Positions 1-11,552 of a DNA stretch of 64,000 nt are shown here, piece after piece; position 1 is the first letter of the stretch, and every line of letters begins with the position of its first letter. A program made the translations under genes and the position numbers. Under the pieces are notes generated by a model. The model had not been told where the DNA came from, ran no database searches, and worked only from the letters and a program-made list of their open reading frames with translations. Origin of the DNA: Telopea speciosissima (taxonomy: Eukaryota; Streptophyta; Magnoliopsida; Proteales; Proteaceae); contig NC_057925.1 in assembly GCF_018873765.1 (NCBI RefSeq), positions 32,952,646-33,016,645 on the forward strand, given 5' to 3'.

Positions 1-594
1 GTTTTTTAATTATTTATTCCAACATCTTCTTTCTTTTTATTTTGGGCAAGAGATCTCTACTTAGTCGCATGGTCTCTACACAAGCATCTAGGTCAATGAG
101 TGAGCACGACTAGGTATCTACCCAGAGGGTAGAAGTCATCTCATAGTGCCTTGTGAGAAGGCATAGGAAACACCACCAAGTAGAGATCTTTTTCCCTAAA
201 ATAAGTACAATGATTAGCGGTGATAATTTCTACCAAAAAAAAAAAAAAAAGATTAGTGGTGATAATTTTTTTTTTAAAGATTAATGGTAATAATTACAGC
301 AACTAAATATGCACTTTATAGTGGCGTTAAAATTTGGGAAATTTACACATACCACCCCTAAGGTTTGATGAAAGGATATTTTCACCCCCAAGTTTTGAAA
401 AATTCTGCGTACCCCCCTGAGGTTTGCAAACGGTAATGAATAAGCCAATTCCGTCAGTTCATAACTAACACTGTTAAAAATTAGACTTGAACTGAAGGAA
501 TTGCCCTTACAAGGGAGAAAAAAAAACACCTGCAACTCATCTTCCCCAATCGATTTTGGGAAAGATGAGTTGCAGGTACACACAACTGTACAAG
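1..594. other. Intergenic stretch with a dispersed repeat and a short hairpin
   Basis: No gene is seen. Positions 46-190 match 28620-28770 in inverted orientation; both carry the AGAGATC and ACACCACCAA blocks at the ends, so this is a dispersed repeat of about 145 bp. Poly(A) lies at 235-250. Positions 528-577 form a near-perfect inverted repeat with arms of about 20 bases beginning ACCTGCAACTCATCTT, probably a small foldback remnant. The Tat element starts right after it. Confidence 0.5.
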
Positions 595-599
595 GGGAG

Positions 600-1377
600 T
601 ATTGCGTCAAAAAATCGTCGGGCTGTCCTGCGAGTGCCGTCACCTGTAATAGGACCAAGAAGTCACCAGAGAGAACCGGTGTGGTTCCGGCCTAGGGCTC
701 TCCGATGCCAAAGTCAGATCTCCTGAGCAAACAGATAAATAGTGATTATTCAAGATGGGTTGAGGGTATGAGATACCTCTTCTTTTATAGTGGTCTGTGG
801 TGGAGTGGAGAGTCCCTAGTTGATGTGGAGTCTTCTTCGTGGGTGTAGGAGTCCTTAGTAGCAGGGCTCCTCCTTGGTTGGTTGCCTTCCCGTGATACTT
901 ATTATCCCAGTAGGGTTGTCCTTCTTAGTGGATAGATCCTTCTACGTGGTAGATAAGGTCCCTGGTGCTTGAGTCCATCTAGGTTACGTAAGTGGTAGGA
1001 GATGGCCTGGAGTCCTCGCGGTGGTGTATATCTTGTTGTCGACGTGGTGGTGGTGTCGTCCAGCTTGTACCTGCACCCTGTCGAGGTCTCAACACCTCAA
1101 TGGATGAGGCCTGAAAGGGAAAGATGTCCAGGTGGTCCTTGGCCCAAGGTGGGTGGTGCCCAAGGCAGCTGGCGCCCTGGTGGATGGCGCCCAAGTGCGG
1201 GTGATGGCGCCCAAGGTGTAGCTGGTGTCTGGGTGGATCTCCTGCTGTTAGTGTCTGGGTGGATCTCCTACTGTTAGTGTCCAGGTGGATCTCCTACTGT
1301 TGGTGTCCGGGTATATCTCCTGCTGTTCAGGGACACGTGGCATCTTCTGATAGGTTGGGATGATTTGTGGTTCATCA
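600..1377 (-). repeat. 3' LTR of the Tat element
   Basis: It pairs with 11553-12319 over its whole length (778 bp). The inner terminal dinucleotide has decayed (plus strand begins TATTGCG where the partner has TGTTGCA). Many substitutions separate the two LTRs, about nine in the first 57 bases, so the insertion is not recent. Confidence 0.93.
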
Positions 1378-1393
1378 TTTGTCCCCCACTCTC
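1378..1393 (-). promoter_or_regulatory. Polypurine tract of the Tat element
   Basis: On the minus strand GAGAGTGGGGGACAAA lies directly before the 3' LTR. This is the expected position and composition of the plus-strand primer for reverse transcription. Confidence 0.75.
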
Positions 1394-1479
1394 TTGGAAC
1401 AATGTGCTCAAGAGAGTTCTCTATACACTTGTATGTTACCCATGGGGGGTGGTGGCAAATAATCTCTCTCAGGGGGTGA

Positions 1480-1570
1480 GTCTGCAAATTGTTGGGTGAG
1501 GGAGAGGTTGTGGGTTCAAACCCCTCCTCACACATCTTTTTACCTTTTTCTTTTCTTTTTTCTTTTTTGT
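1480..1570 (+). repeat. tRNA-like (SINE-like) B-box segment within the Tat element
   Basis: GTTGTGGGTTCAAACCCC followed by a T/C-rich run looks like a polymerase III B box with a tRNA T-arm. No convincing A box is visible upstream. It may be a SINE remnant inserted near the 3' LTR of the element, or a chance match. Confidence 0.35.
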
Positions 1571-2330
1571 AGAGATATGTCTTCTTCTTTTTCTCATTCA
1601 CTTTCCATTTCCTCTCATTTCCTCTCCTTCTCTTGAATTTTTCCTTCCACTTCTTTGTTTTTTGGCTCTTCTCCCCTACCTTATTTTTTGTCCCTCTCTT
1701 GGTGTGCCCCCCAAGTGTTTGTCACATGTACTCTCTCATGTCCTCCCTTGCCCATTAGCCTTGGGACTTGGTGTCTTGTGGGTTGCCTTGAGCTTACCTT
1801 TATGGTGTCTTCTCTGCTGGAGGTGTGCCTACGGTCTTGTCCCTGGGCTCGTGCTCTGACCACCACCCGTGCTTGGGCCTTGGCTTTGGCCTGCTCCGTC
1901 TATTCTTGGCCACGGCCACGTTGGATTCGTCGTGCCCGACGGTCGTCATCGAGCCACATCTGCTTGCCGTCGTTGCGCCTACCTTGCTGCATCACACCCG
2001 CCCAGGTCGTCATGCCCGACTTGGTGCATCACGCCCACCTGCCTGTCGCGCCCGCCTGTTAGTCACGCCCTCATGTCGTGCCAGCCTATTCGTCACCCCC
2101 GACCTAATGCGCCCACCTGTTAGTCACGCCCGACCCGTCGGGCCTGCCTGTCGTCGCACCCATCTTCTCTCTGTTGCGGTCACCGTCGCATCGCGCCCGG
2201 CCACCTTCTCTTGGTCATGTCCCTGTCTTGGTGTTTGGCGCCTGCGGTCTTCGGTCCGCATCTGTGTAGTGGTTAGTGCTTGGCCTTGTTTCGATCAGTG
2301 CCTTTGCGGCGGTTAACGCCTGGTAAGAGC
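1571..2330 (+). repeat. Pyrimidine-rich and degenerate CGCCC-repeat tract in the Tat 3' region
   Basis: 1571-1760 is strongly C/T-rich. 1990-2170 repeats short blocks such as CACGCCC and CGCCCACCTG with variable spacing. Several frames stay open here only because of the composition. It lies just upstream of the antisense gene, so it could contain its promoter and leader, which is inference. Confidence 0.4.
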
Positions 2331-2422
2331 CTATACATTTTTTATTTTTTTTTAGATGACTTTCCCTAATCAGTTCACATGTCGGTGGTTGCAGGTGGAC
2401 ATCCCTCTTCGGGCGTTGGAGA

Positions 2423-4702
2423 TTGTCGCTTCGAGTAAGTAGCTTGATCCTTACTTCTTTATTCATGTCATCTCCCAACGACTCTGATCCGGCCACGACC
2501 CCGGCTGAGTATCCTGGGGAGTCTTTGTCTGGGTCGTCCTCCCCGGCGGGTACCACCTCGTCATTACCCTCTCCCCCTGCTAGTGATGGGGAGGAGGAGG
2601 TTCCTAGAGGCTCCGCCTCTGGTGTCAGTAGGGGTCGCAGGGTTCCACGGGCCTTGATTGGGGATCCTTGCAGTACGTTGGCCCAGACTGCTAGTGTCCT
2701 GACCGCCTCGGACTTAGTTTCTATCTGTCGCGAGTTTCATATCCCTCCTGAGATCGTTCTTCATGTCCCCGATCCTGACGACCATGCCTACTCCCATCGA
2801 GCGGACGAGGTCTGCCTCTACGGCGTTTTCTTCACCTAAGGTCTTTGTCTTCCCGTCTCCCGCTTTATGGAGTTGGTATTGGAGCATTGGTGCCTTACCC
2901 CTGAGCAGGTGTCGCCCAACTCTTGGCAGATTATTTTAGGAGTATATGTGTTTTTTCCCAAGGCGGGGGGTGCAGCCACTGTTCCCCTATTTTCGTACTT
3001 CTACGTTATGAGGAAGGGGGACGACGGGTGCCACCACTTCGCCCATCGTGCTCCCAAAGGGGCTCTTGCTACATTTGATCCTATTATGGGGATTACCGGC
3101 TCTGTGAAGCGCTGGAGGGATCGCTTCTTCTTTGCCATGGTCCCTCGATGTGCATTGCGGTCTACCTGAGAGGCCATTGATCTCAAGAGGGTGAAATGCC
3201 CTCTTGCGCTGAGTGACTCTGAATTCGACACCCTCCGGCAGTGTCAGGGACACGACCCATTTGACATTCATTAGTTTGAGGCCTTCTCGTGCCTTTGGAA
3301 GTTGAGTCCTGGTAAGATTTTTCCTTTTTTGCTTGCACCCATATTTATCTTCGACTTTACTAGCTGCCTGACTTGTCCTGTGGTCTTGATTTGATGTTGT
3401 TATATAGTGAGTATACGGCCGGACCTTAACGTTTACCGGTTCAGAATGCGGAGGAAGGGCCCTTCGATCGCTCCTCCTGCGAGTGGTTCTAGTTTTGGAG
3501 CTGCTGGTGTCGACCTTCCCCCGGTCCCTACCCCTTCTTCTCTTACAGTCGCTGCGACCAAGCGGAAGGGTGGTCCGAATTCTTCTAGTGTGACGAGGTC
3601 CGATGTGCGTGTCATCCTCCCACGCTCTTCTCCCCCCGTCGTTGCTGCTTCAGGGTCTCCTACTCCGGCTCCCACTGTTGCCCCCCTGGGGCCTTCTACT
3701 TTGCCCCCTCTACAGGGAAGGGGGTGAGTTCTTCTTCGGTCGGCATGGCTGTCGATCCGGCAGTCCCTTCGTCGCTAGTGCTTTCCTTGGATCTTGAGGA
3801 GGGTGCGACACTATCTGGGCATGGCGTGCCATGGGAGTGGTTGGATAAGGAGAGGCCCCCTGCTGAGAGTTTAGCCCTGCAGGAGCTTAGTGACGCGTCC
3901 CTAGCACAGACCCTTTGTCATGACATGGCCTCTGTAAGTCCTACCTCTTCTTTCCCTTGATCTTTCGTGCTTGTAGTTTTCCCTGTATACTTAATGGTTG
4001 TGTTGCTTGCAGGTTCAGCACCGTGCTACAGAGGCGGCACTCCTTCTTGAGAGACACACTTTTCGGGAGGTTTAGTTGTCCCGCCGACTGTAGGGTCTGG
4101 AGAGGGAGCTTCAGGGGCAGAAGGCTGCTCGGGAGGAGGGTGTGGCTCGTGAGAGGAGCATGGCTGAGGAGCTTAGGGTGGCATCCGAGGAACTCAGGGT
4201 GGTGTCCGAGGAGCTCCGAGTGTCATTTACTGCGGCGGCTGAGAGTTCGACCAGAGTCCGCGCCTTGGAGGAGGAGGTCCGTGCGCTGAGGGAGAGTCGT
4301 GAGGTCGAGTTGTCCGCTGCTGGGGAGCGAGCTGTGGCTGAGTTCCAGGAGTCTCGGGCGATGTTAGACTTGTTCCACGAGAGTACCCAGGAGGTATATG
4401 AGGGAGGTGTCCGAGATTTGGCGGTTCGTGTCTTGGAGGAGACCCCTGGTTAAGATTTCTTGAGATTCTCTGAGTTCACCTCGGTGTTGTCTGCGTTGGT
4501 TCGAGTTCCTACTGGGGATGGTTTTATGGCTTCCGGGGTGAGTGCGGTCTTGCCTGAGGAGAGCGCGGTCTTGCCCGTGGGGAGCGCAGCCTTGCCTGTG
4601 GAGAGCGCGGTCCTACTTAAGGAGAGTGTGGCTCATCCCCCTGAGGGTGACATAATGTCTCCTACAGGGTCTGAGGTAACTCCTCCCGTCAACGCCCCAT
4701 GA
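2423..4702 (+). pseudogene. Antisense, intron-containing accessory gene inside the Tat element (decayed)
   Basis: Between integrase and the 3' LTR the opposite strand carries a split coding region. A Ser/Pro/acidic N-terminal part (2423-2839) is followed, after an in-frame TAA at 2837, by a conserved globular block (2867-3169; EHWCLTPEQVSPNSW). A GT-AG intron of about 95 bases ends near 3405, a basic/Pro-rich exon runs 3407-3720, and a further exon 3724-3933. A clear 79-bp intron (3934-4012, GTAAGT...TTGCAG) precedes a long coiled coil (4142-4453, repeated SEELRV heptads) and a tail with a repeated SAVLPVG-like motif (to 4702). Two TAG stops lie at 4073 and 4091. Tat-lineage elements such as Grande are known to carry an antisense frame here, and the globular-plus-coiled-coil layout resembles proteins labelled plant transposon protein. 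Function is unknown. The copy is not translatable as it stands. Confidence 0.7.
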
Positions 4703-4868
4703 TTTTATATGTATTCTTAACAGTGAACCTTGGGATGCTGAACTTGGTTGTAGTTGTGACCTCGATCATTTGTACTTGATGTGTTTTCCTTCTATTTTTC
4801 TCCTTACTACGTAGGACCTTGATGATCTTCGGTCCCTGGCTGTCTGGGGATCCGGGTGGCGTTGTGCC

Positions 4869-5444
4869 TTATTGGTCATTGGACCTTGGTGGCCTATGGG
4901 CCTTGGTGGTCATTAGACCTGGGTGGCCTTGCGCCTTATTAGTCATTGGACCTTGGTGGCCTACGGGCTTTGGTGGTCATTAGACCTGGGTGGCCTTGCG
5001 CCTTATTGGTCATCGGACCTTGGTAGCCTTGCGCTTTGGTGGCCTACGGGCCTTAGTGGTCATTGGACCTGGGTGCCCTTGCGCCTTGGTGGTCATCTGA
5101 CCTTGGTGGCCTACGGGCCTTAGTGGTCATCGGACCTGGGTGGCTACGGGCCTTGATGGTCATCGGACCTGGGTGGCCTTGCGCCTTGGTGGTCATCGGA
5201 CCTTGGTGGCCTACGGGCCTTCGTGGTCATCAGACCTAGGTGGCCTTACCCCTTGGTGGTCATCGGACCTTGGTGGCCTACGGGCCTTGGAGGTCATCGG
5301 ACCCGGGTAGCCTACAGGCCTTGATGGTCATCGGACTTGGGTGGCCTTACGCTTTGGTGGTCATCGGACTTTGGTGGCCTACGGGCCTTCATGGTCATTG
5401 GACCTGGGTGACCTTGCGCCTTGGTGGTCATCGGACCTTGGTGG
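4869..5444 (+). repeat. 33-34 bp minisatellite, about 17 copies
   Basis: The unit is GGTCATCGGACCTGGGTGGC followed by CTTGCGCCTTGGT, alternating with a one-base-longer form CTACGGGCCTTGGT, giving a higher-order period near 67 bp. The array lies between the antisense gene and the integrase end of pol, a region where Tat-group elements often carry arrays. Short open frames inside it are composition artefacts. Confidence 0.85.
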
Positions 5445-5652
5445 TAGTCGGCCAACAGGCAGGAGTAGACAAGCGTATCCTAATTTCCAAATATAAATTT
5501 CAAATTAAAATTTCAAATAACTCTAGAAAATCCAAATCTACTGTGTATCATGGCTGACTGTCGACTCTGCTACTGCTACTTGGCTAACTAGAGACTCTGT
5601 AATCCTACTTGGTTGACTGGCGACTCTGCTACTGCTGCTAGTGTTTCTCTCA

Positions 5653-8600
5653 CTAGTAGTACTTCTTCAGGTGTTCTAAGTTCCAAGTGCGCTCTATCTT
5701 CTTGCCCCCCTGAGTCTTCAAGTGGTAGGTCCCTAGACGTATCTGCTTGGAGACTATGTAAGGTCCTTCCCAGTTGGCTGATAGCTTGCCTTCTTTCCTT
5801 GGCTGGGAAGCACTGGCCCTTCTCAGGACCAGATCTCCTTGGTGGAATAGCCTCTCTCTAACCCTGGTGTTGTAGTATTTGGTGGTTCGTTGCTGGCAGG
5901 CTACATTCCTTAGGAGTGCTTTCTCCCAGACTTCATCGATGAAGTCCAGGTTCTCCCGTAGTCCGTCGACATAGGTGCGCTCGTTGAAGTGTAGGACTCG
6001 ATGGGACATAGCGAGGACCTCGACTGGTGGCAGTGCCTCCGTGCCATATGCCAGGCGGAATGGGCTCTCCCCTGTGGGTGTCCTGACTGTGGTCCAGTAC
6101 GCCCACAGTACACTTGGTAGTTCCTCGACCCACTTCCCCTTAGCTCCCTCTAGCCTCTTCTCTTCTAGTAATGTTCTGTTGGTCACCTCTACCTGACCAT
6201 TGGCCTGTGGGTAAGCTACCGAGACAGGCCGATAGTCGAGGTTGTAGCTCTGACAGAATGCCCTGAACTTAGGGTTATCGAACCATTTTCCATTGTCTGA
6301 GACTAGGATCTTTGGTACCCCGAACCTATAGATGACGTCATCGCGGACAAACTTCTCCATTTTTGCCTCTGTGATTTTAGCCAATGGCTTAGCCTCGACC
6401 CACATGGTGAAGTAGTCGATAGCGATGACCAAGTACTTCCTGTTCCCCGATGCTGCAGTGAAGTCACCCAGGATGTCCATCCCCCACATGGTAAAGAGTA
6501 TGGCGTTGAGGATCGATGTCAGTTTGGTGGCGGGTAGATGGGGTACTGGGGCAAACAACTGACACTGCTCGCACTTCCTGACATACTGTATGGCCTCCTC
6601 TTGCATTCGTGGCCAGTAGAGTCCCTGGCGGAGGACCTTGTAGGCTAGGGCTCGTCCTCCCATGTGGCTTTCGTATATCCCCTCGTGGACTTCAGCCAGG
6701 GCGTACTCGGCTCCCTTGGGTCCCAGCCACCGGAGTAGTAGTGCTGTGACCCCCCTCTTGTATAGTACTCCATCCAGAATGGTGTACTTTATTGCTCTCA
6801 TCTTGACCTTCCTCGCCTCAACCTTGTCCTCTGGTAAGATGTCATTCTGTATGTAGTCAAGTATAGGGTCCATCCAGCTGGGCCCTTCCTCGATGGCATT
6901 GACCTGCTTCTCTTGGTATGTTGGTTCATGCAGTATTTCAATGTACACCGCACCTGCCAGGTTTTGGAATTCATCATTGGCTAGCCTGGATAGAGCATCG
7001 ACGGTGGTGTTCTCGATCCTGGGAACGTGAACCATCTTGAACTTCATGAACCCCTCGATCAATGACCGAGCATGTGCTAGGTATGTCGCCATTCGCTCGT
7101 CCTTTGCCTCATATTCTCCATTCATCTATTTCACCACAAGCTGAGAGTCACTCCGGATGGATAGGTGTGTGATTTGGACGGCCTTGGCCACTCGGAGTCC
7201 GGCTAGCAGTGCCTCGTACTTGACTTCATTGTTGGATGCTTGGAAGGTGAATCGGAGGGCATATTGGATCCGGAATCCCTCGGGGCTGGTGAGTATAAAG
7301 CCAACCCCACTTCCTGTTGCATTACTCGAACCATCCACAAACATCGTCCACGATCCGTAGTCATGTTCCTTTGGTTCTTCTTCCTCTGGCTCGATCTCAG
7401 ATAGGGTGCATTCGGCGATGAAGTCCGCCAGAGCTTGACCTTTGATGGCAGTCTGGGGTTGGAACCTAATGTCATGCTCACTCAGTTCCACTGCCCAGGG
7501 TATGAGTCGTCCGGATACGTCTGGCTTGTGGAGTACCTTCTTCAAGGGCAGGTCAGTGAGGACTGTGATGGTGTGGGCTTGGAAGTATGGTCGTAGCTTC
7601 CTAGCTGCGATTACTAGTGCATAGGCTACCTTCTCGATCCTTGTGTACCTGGTCTCTGCATCAATCAGAACGTGGCTGACATAGTAGATGGGCCTCTGGA
7701 CCCTGCCTTCTTCTTTCAGGAGTACTGCGCTTACAACGACTGGGGTGGCCGCCAGGTAGACCTGTAGGTCTTCATTGGGTTCTGGTCGCCCCAGTAGTGG
7801 TGGGCTTTCCAGGTACTCCTTCAGTTCTTCGAATGCCTTCTGGTACTCCTCTGTCCACGTGAAGTCCTTTGGGCTTTTGAGGTTCTTCAATGTTTTGAAG
7901 AACGGCAGGCACTTATCGCCCGACCGTGACACGAACCTCGAAAGGGCTGCTACCCTGCCATTCAACCTCTGTACCTCTCTGACCGTCCGGGGGGGTGCCA
8001 TCTCCTGGATGGCTTTTATCTTGGATGGGTTAGCCTCTATTCCCCGTACTGAGACCATGAACCCCAGGAATTTTCTTGACGTTACCCCGAAGGCGCACTT
8101 TGCAGGGTTCAACTTCATCTGGTTCCTTCTCAGTACTGTGAAGGCTTCCTCTAGGTCGGTGAGGTGCTGTTGGGCTTGGACGCTTTTCACGTGCATGTCG
8201 TCCACGTACACCTCCATGTTGCTCCCAATTTGTTCTTCGAACATTTTGTTGACCATTCTCTGGTAGGTGGCCCCTGCGTTCTTTAACCAGAACGGCATAA
8301 CACGGTAGCAATAGTTCTCCTGGTCCGTCCTGAATGCCGTGTAGGACTTGTCATCCTCATGCATTAGGATCTGGTTGTACCCCAAGTAGGCATCCATGAA
8401 GCTCAACATCTCATGGCCTGCTGTGGCATTGATCAACTGGTCGATCCTGGGCAGTGGGTACTCACCTTTCTGGGAGACCTTGTTCAGGTCGATGTAATCA
8501 ACACACATCCTCCACTTCCCGTTAGGCTTCGGCACCATGACTACGTTCGCCAACCAAGTGGGGAATTTCTCCTTCCTGATGAACCCCGACTGGCTCAGTT

Positions 8601-9051
8601 TCTCGACCTTTTCCTTGATTGCTGCCTATCGATAGAGGGCGAAGTTACGCCTCTTCTGCTGGACGGGCTTCCTGGTTGGATCGATGTGCAACTGGTGCTC
8701 TGCTATAGAGCATGGTATGCCTGGCATGTTAGAGGTCGACCATGCGAAGACATCCATGTTGGCTTGGAGGAGGTGCCCGAGCTCATTCCTCTGGTCGCTG
8801 CTCAACAGTGAGCCTATCTGTACAACCTTAGAGGGGTCATCCTTATTGAGTGGCCATGGGACGAGGTCCTCCACCGGTCTACCTCTCCTCTCTGTCAGTT
8901 CATCTCTCTGGTCGCTGACCAGGGTCTCCAAGCAGAGTGCCATTCCTCGGGTGTTGTCATTGTTCTTCTTTATGAAGGCCGCATAGCACTCCCTTGCTTT
9001 CTTCTGATCTCCCCGGATCTCACCTACCCCATTATCGGTGGGAAACTTCAT
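5653..9051 (-). pseudogene. Broken pol: reverse transcriptase, two RNase H domains and integrase
   Basis: Three open blocks in one frame (8626-9051, 7126-8553, 5653-7125) are separated by just two TAG stops, both where the family normally has Gln. Reverse transcriptase has VPKPNGKWRMCVDY and the catalytic YVDD (residues 116-119 of the middle block; the next residues MHVKS replace the usual MLVKS). The connection RNase H is followed by a second RNase H beginning WTMFVDGSSN, near 7340, as in Tat elements. Integrase has the HHCC finger (YVRKCEQCQ), the DDE residues in MDILGDF, SDNGKWF and NGQVEVTNR, and the C-terminal NWEGPYIVSKQI part. A frame change separates it from protease. It copied and integrated the element; this copy cannot make the enzyme. 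Confidence 0.93.
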
Positions 9052-9084
9052 CTTCAGGTGGAGTGGCGATACGAGTCATCTAAG

Positions 9085-11191
9085 GGGCTATCAGGGATGG
9101 TCGCCCTAGGAGGCCGTTGAATGACACCACGGACTTAACAACCATGAAGTTCACCATGATCGTCACTTGTTGAGGGTGTACTCCAAAGGTGACTTGTAAA
9201 TCTATGGTGCCTCTGATGGAGGCGGTCGCGCCCGAGAATCCATGGAGGTAGGTAGGTTCTGGCTTGAGCTGATCATCCCCGAACCTGAACTATCGGTAGG
9301 CATCCAAGGAGAGCACGTCTACAGACGCTCCTGTGTCTATCAGTACCCTGTGTACAGGTCGGTTGGCTACCTCCACCTGTACCACCAGGGCATCCTCATG
9401 TGGGAAGCTTAGTCCTTCCAGGTCTTCATCCGAGAAGGAGATCACCGTCTCGGTCTTGGCTATCTTGCTTGGCTTCTCTGTAACTCCCATGAACCGGGCA
9501 TGGGCTTTGGCCTTCCTGGTGGACTCCTGCCCTGGTCCTCCTAGTATGGTGAGGATGGGGGCTCCCTTGGTGCCACTAGGCTCTGTTGCATCTCTCTGCT
9601 CTTCTGGGCGGTCTCTCTCTCGATCCATTCTCCTCTCTTCTCTTCTTGATTCCTCTCTCTCCCGGTCACGACCTCTATCTGCTTGATCTGAACGACCATC
9701 ACGTCTTCCTTTCACGTATTTGTTCAAGCTCCTGGCCCTTACAAGGTTTTCTATCTCCCTCTTTAACTGGTAACAGTCTTCTGTATCATGCCCATTCTCC
9801 TTATGGAAGAGATAGTACTTGTTAGGGTTCCGCTTCTCGGGTCCTGCCAGCATGGGTCGTGGCCAACGGATTAGGTCACGGTCCTAGATCTGCATAAGGA
9901 TTTGTGACCTGGTTGTGTTCAACGGTGTGAACTTAGGGCTGCTGGCTCTTTCACTTCTCTCAGGACGACGATCAGTTCTTCCTGATGGGCGGTCGTTCTT
10001 CTCCTGTCGGCGTTTGGTCCTTGACCGCTTGCCTTCCTTACGATCATCTGGCGCTAACCTCTTGTTGTCTTACGGCTTAGCCTCGATCATCTTCTTCCTG
10101 GCTTGCAGTACCTCTGCCATATTGGCGAACTCATTGCACCGCTCCAGGAGCTCCTTCATAGTCCTGGTCTCGTGACGTGCCAGGTCCTTGATTAGGTCCA
10201 GGTCTCTGATGCCTCCCGCCAAGGCTGCATGTTGGGTCTGGTCATCCAAGTCTCAAACTTCCAAGGACTCCTTGGTGAACCTACTGACATATTCCCTGAG
10301 AGATTCCCTAGGGTTCTGTACCACGTTCAGTAGATTGACGGTAGTCTTCTTTGGCTTGACGCTGCTCTGGAAGCGGATGATGAATTGTTCGCACAGCTCC
10401 GCAAACGAACCTATTGACCTCGGTCGTAGCCTGGAGAACCATAAAGTAGCTGTACCCATGAGGGATGCAGGGAATGCTCGACAGGAGACCACGTCCGATC
10501 CGCCATACAGGGTCATCATCCCATTGAAATAGTTGATGTGGTCATTAGGATACAGGGTACCATTGTAGAGCTCAAAGGTAGGCAACCTGAACCTGGAGGG
10601 GAGTGTGGCGGACATGAACTCCGTGGAGAATGGATGCTAACCTGGTATGGAATGTGTCTCGCCCTTGGTTTGCTTCTTCAACCCTTCCAGCTTCTCGTCC
10701 AGGTCACGCAGTTTTCGATCTAGCTCCTCATCTCGTGTCTGTCCTTCATGCCTGACAAGACATTCACGGTGACCTCGTTCCCGTCCTCTCCTTGAAGTTC
10801 CCTCCTGCCTTGAGTGCTGACGGGATGGTGAGTGGTCACGCCGTGACGAACCTTGGCATGAAGGTAAGGGGCTCTCCTCCCTATAGGTCTGGCTACGTGG
10901 TGGTATGGGACTTCCTCCCAGTCGACCTTCGAACACGGACCTCCGAATGGATCTCTTCGGGCTTGGCACCCTTGTCCTAGGTGTTGGTGTCCTCCCATGC
11001 TCTGACCTTACAGGGAGGTCTGCCGTCCTTCTGGGATGCTGGGAAGGATCCCCCTGCTGGTGTACAAGACTTGCTCGCCCTGCAGCTCTCCCCAATCTGT
11101 CAGCCCTGGGAGAAGACCTCCTAGGGTTTGATTCTTGTCGTGGTACAGGCTCTACTCTTAGTGATGACGATGTTCTACGGCGGTGGGACAT
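9085..11191 (-). pseudogene. Broken gag-protease frame of the Tat element
   Basis: One reading frame runs from the ATG at 11191 but is cut by several stops (for example at 10637, 10253 and 9290). It shows, in order, an arginine-rich N-terminal part with a short coiled coil (10640-10720), the plant retrotransposon gag domain (10253-10615; DHINYFNGMMTLYGG), a zinc-knuckle-like segment (around 9790) in which the first Cys is replaced by Tyr (YLFHKENGHDTEDC), and a retroviral-type aspartic protease with DTGAS near 9320. After a stop at 9290 the protease continues to a LGRPSL motif near 9090, and there the frame shifts. Gag would package the RNA and protease would mature the polyprotein. The 39013 element keeps this frame nearly open, so the breaks here are secondary. 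Confidence 0.9.
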
Positions 11192-11530
11192 GGCCCGCTG
11201 CCTCAGGTAGTCTTAAAAGAGTCGTTGTTCATCGAGGATTTGTCTCTGCAGGTCGTTAATCTGACCCATGGTGGCTGGTGCATTGGGGTCAAGTACAACC
11301 TCCACCACTACGTCATTTACAGGGTCATTGTTGGGCTCCTCGACCGCGACTTGGTCATCATGAGGGATCTCTTCCTCCAGAGGGACATGGTCCTGGCCAT
11401 TGGCTCTGCGACGAGAGCACTCTGGAGGGGGTGATCCGTTCCTTGCAACATTGTTGGTGGAGGTAGTCTTCCTTTCTAGGCGGCCTTGTATGAGTATGGA
11501 AGCGAACTAGTAGGTATGATGGCTAGCGTC

Positions 11531-11550
11531 GTTCCCACAGATGGCGCCAA
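11531..11550 (-). promoter_or_regulatory. Primer-binding site of the Tat element
   Basis: Read on the minus strand, TTGGCGCCATCTGTGGGAAC follows the end of the 5' LTR after a few bases. The younger element at 39013 has almost the same site. The leading TGGCGCC fits the tRNA 3' ends used by several Tat and Athila elements; the exact tRNA is not settled from sequence alone. Confidence 0.75.
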
Positions 11551-11552
11551 TC

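Noticed and set aside
1480..1570. A functional tRNA gene
   Set aside because: Only a B-box/T-arm-like segment is visible. There is no acceptor stem or anticodon arm in the right place.
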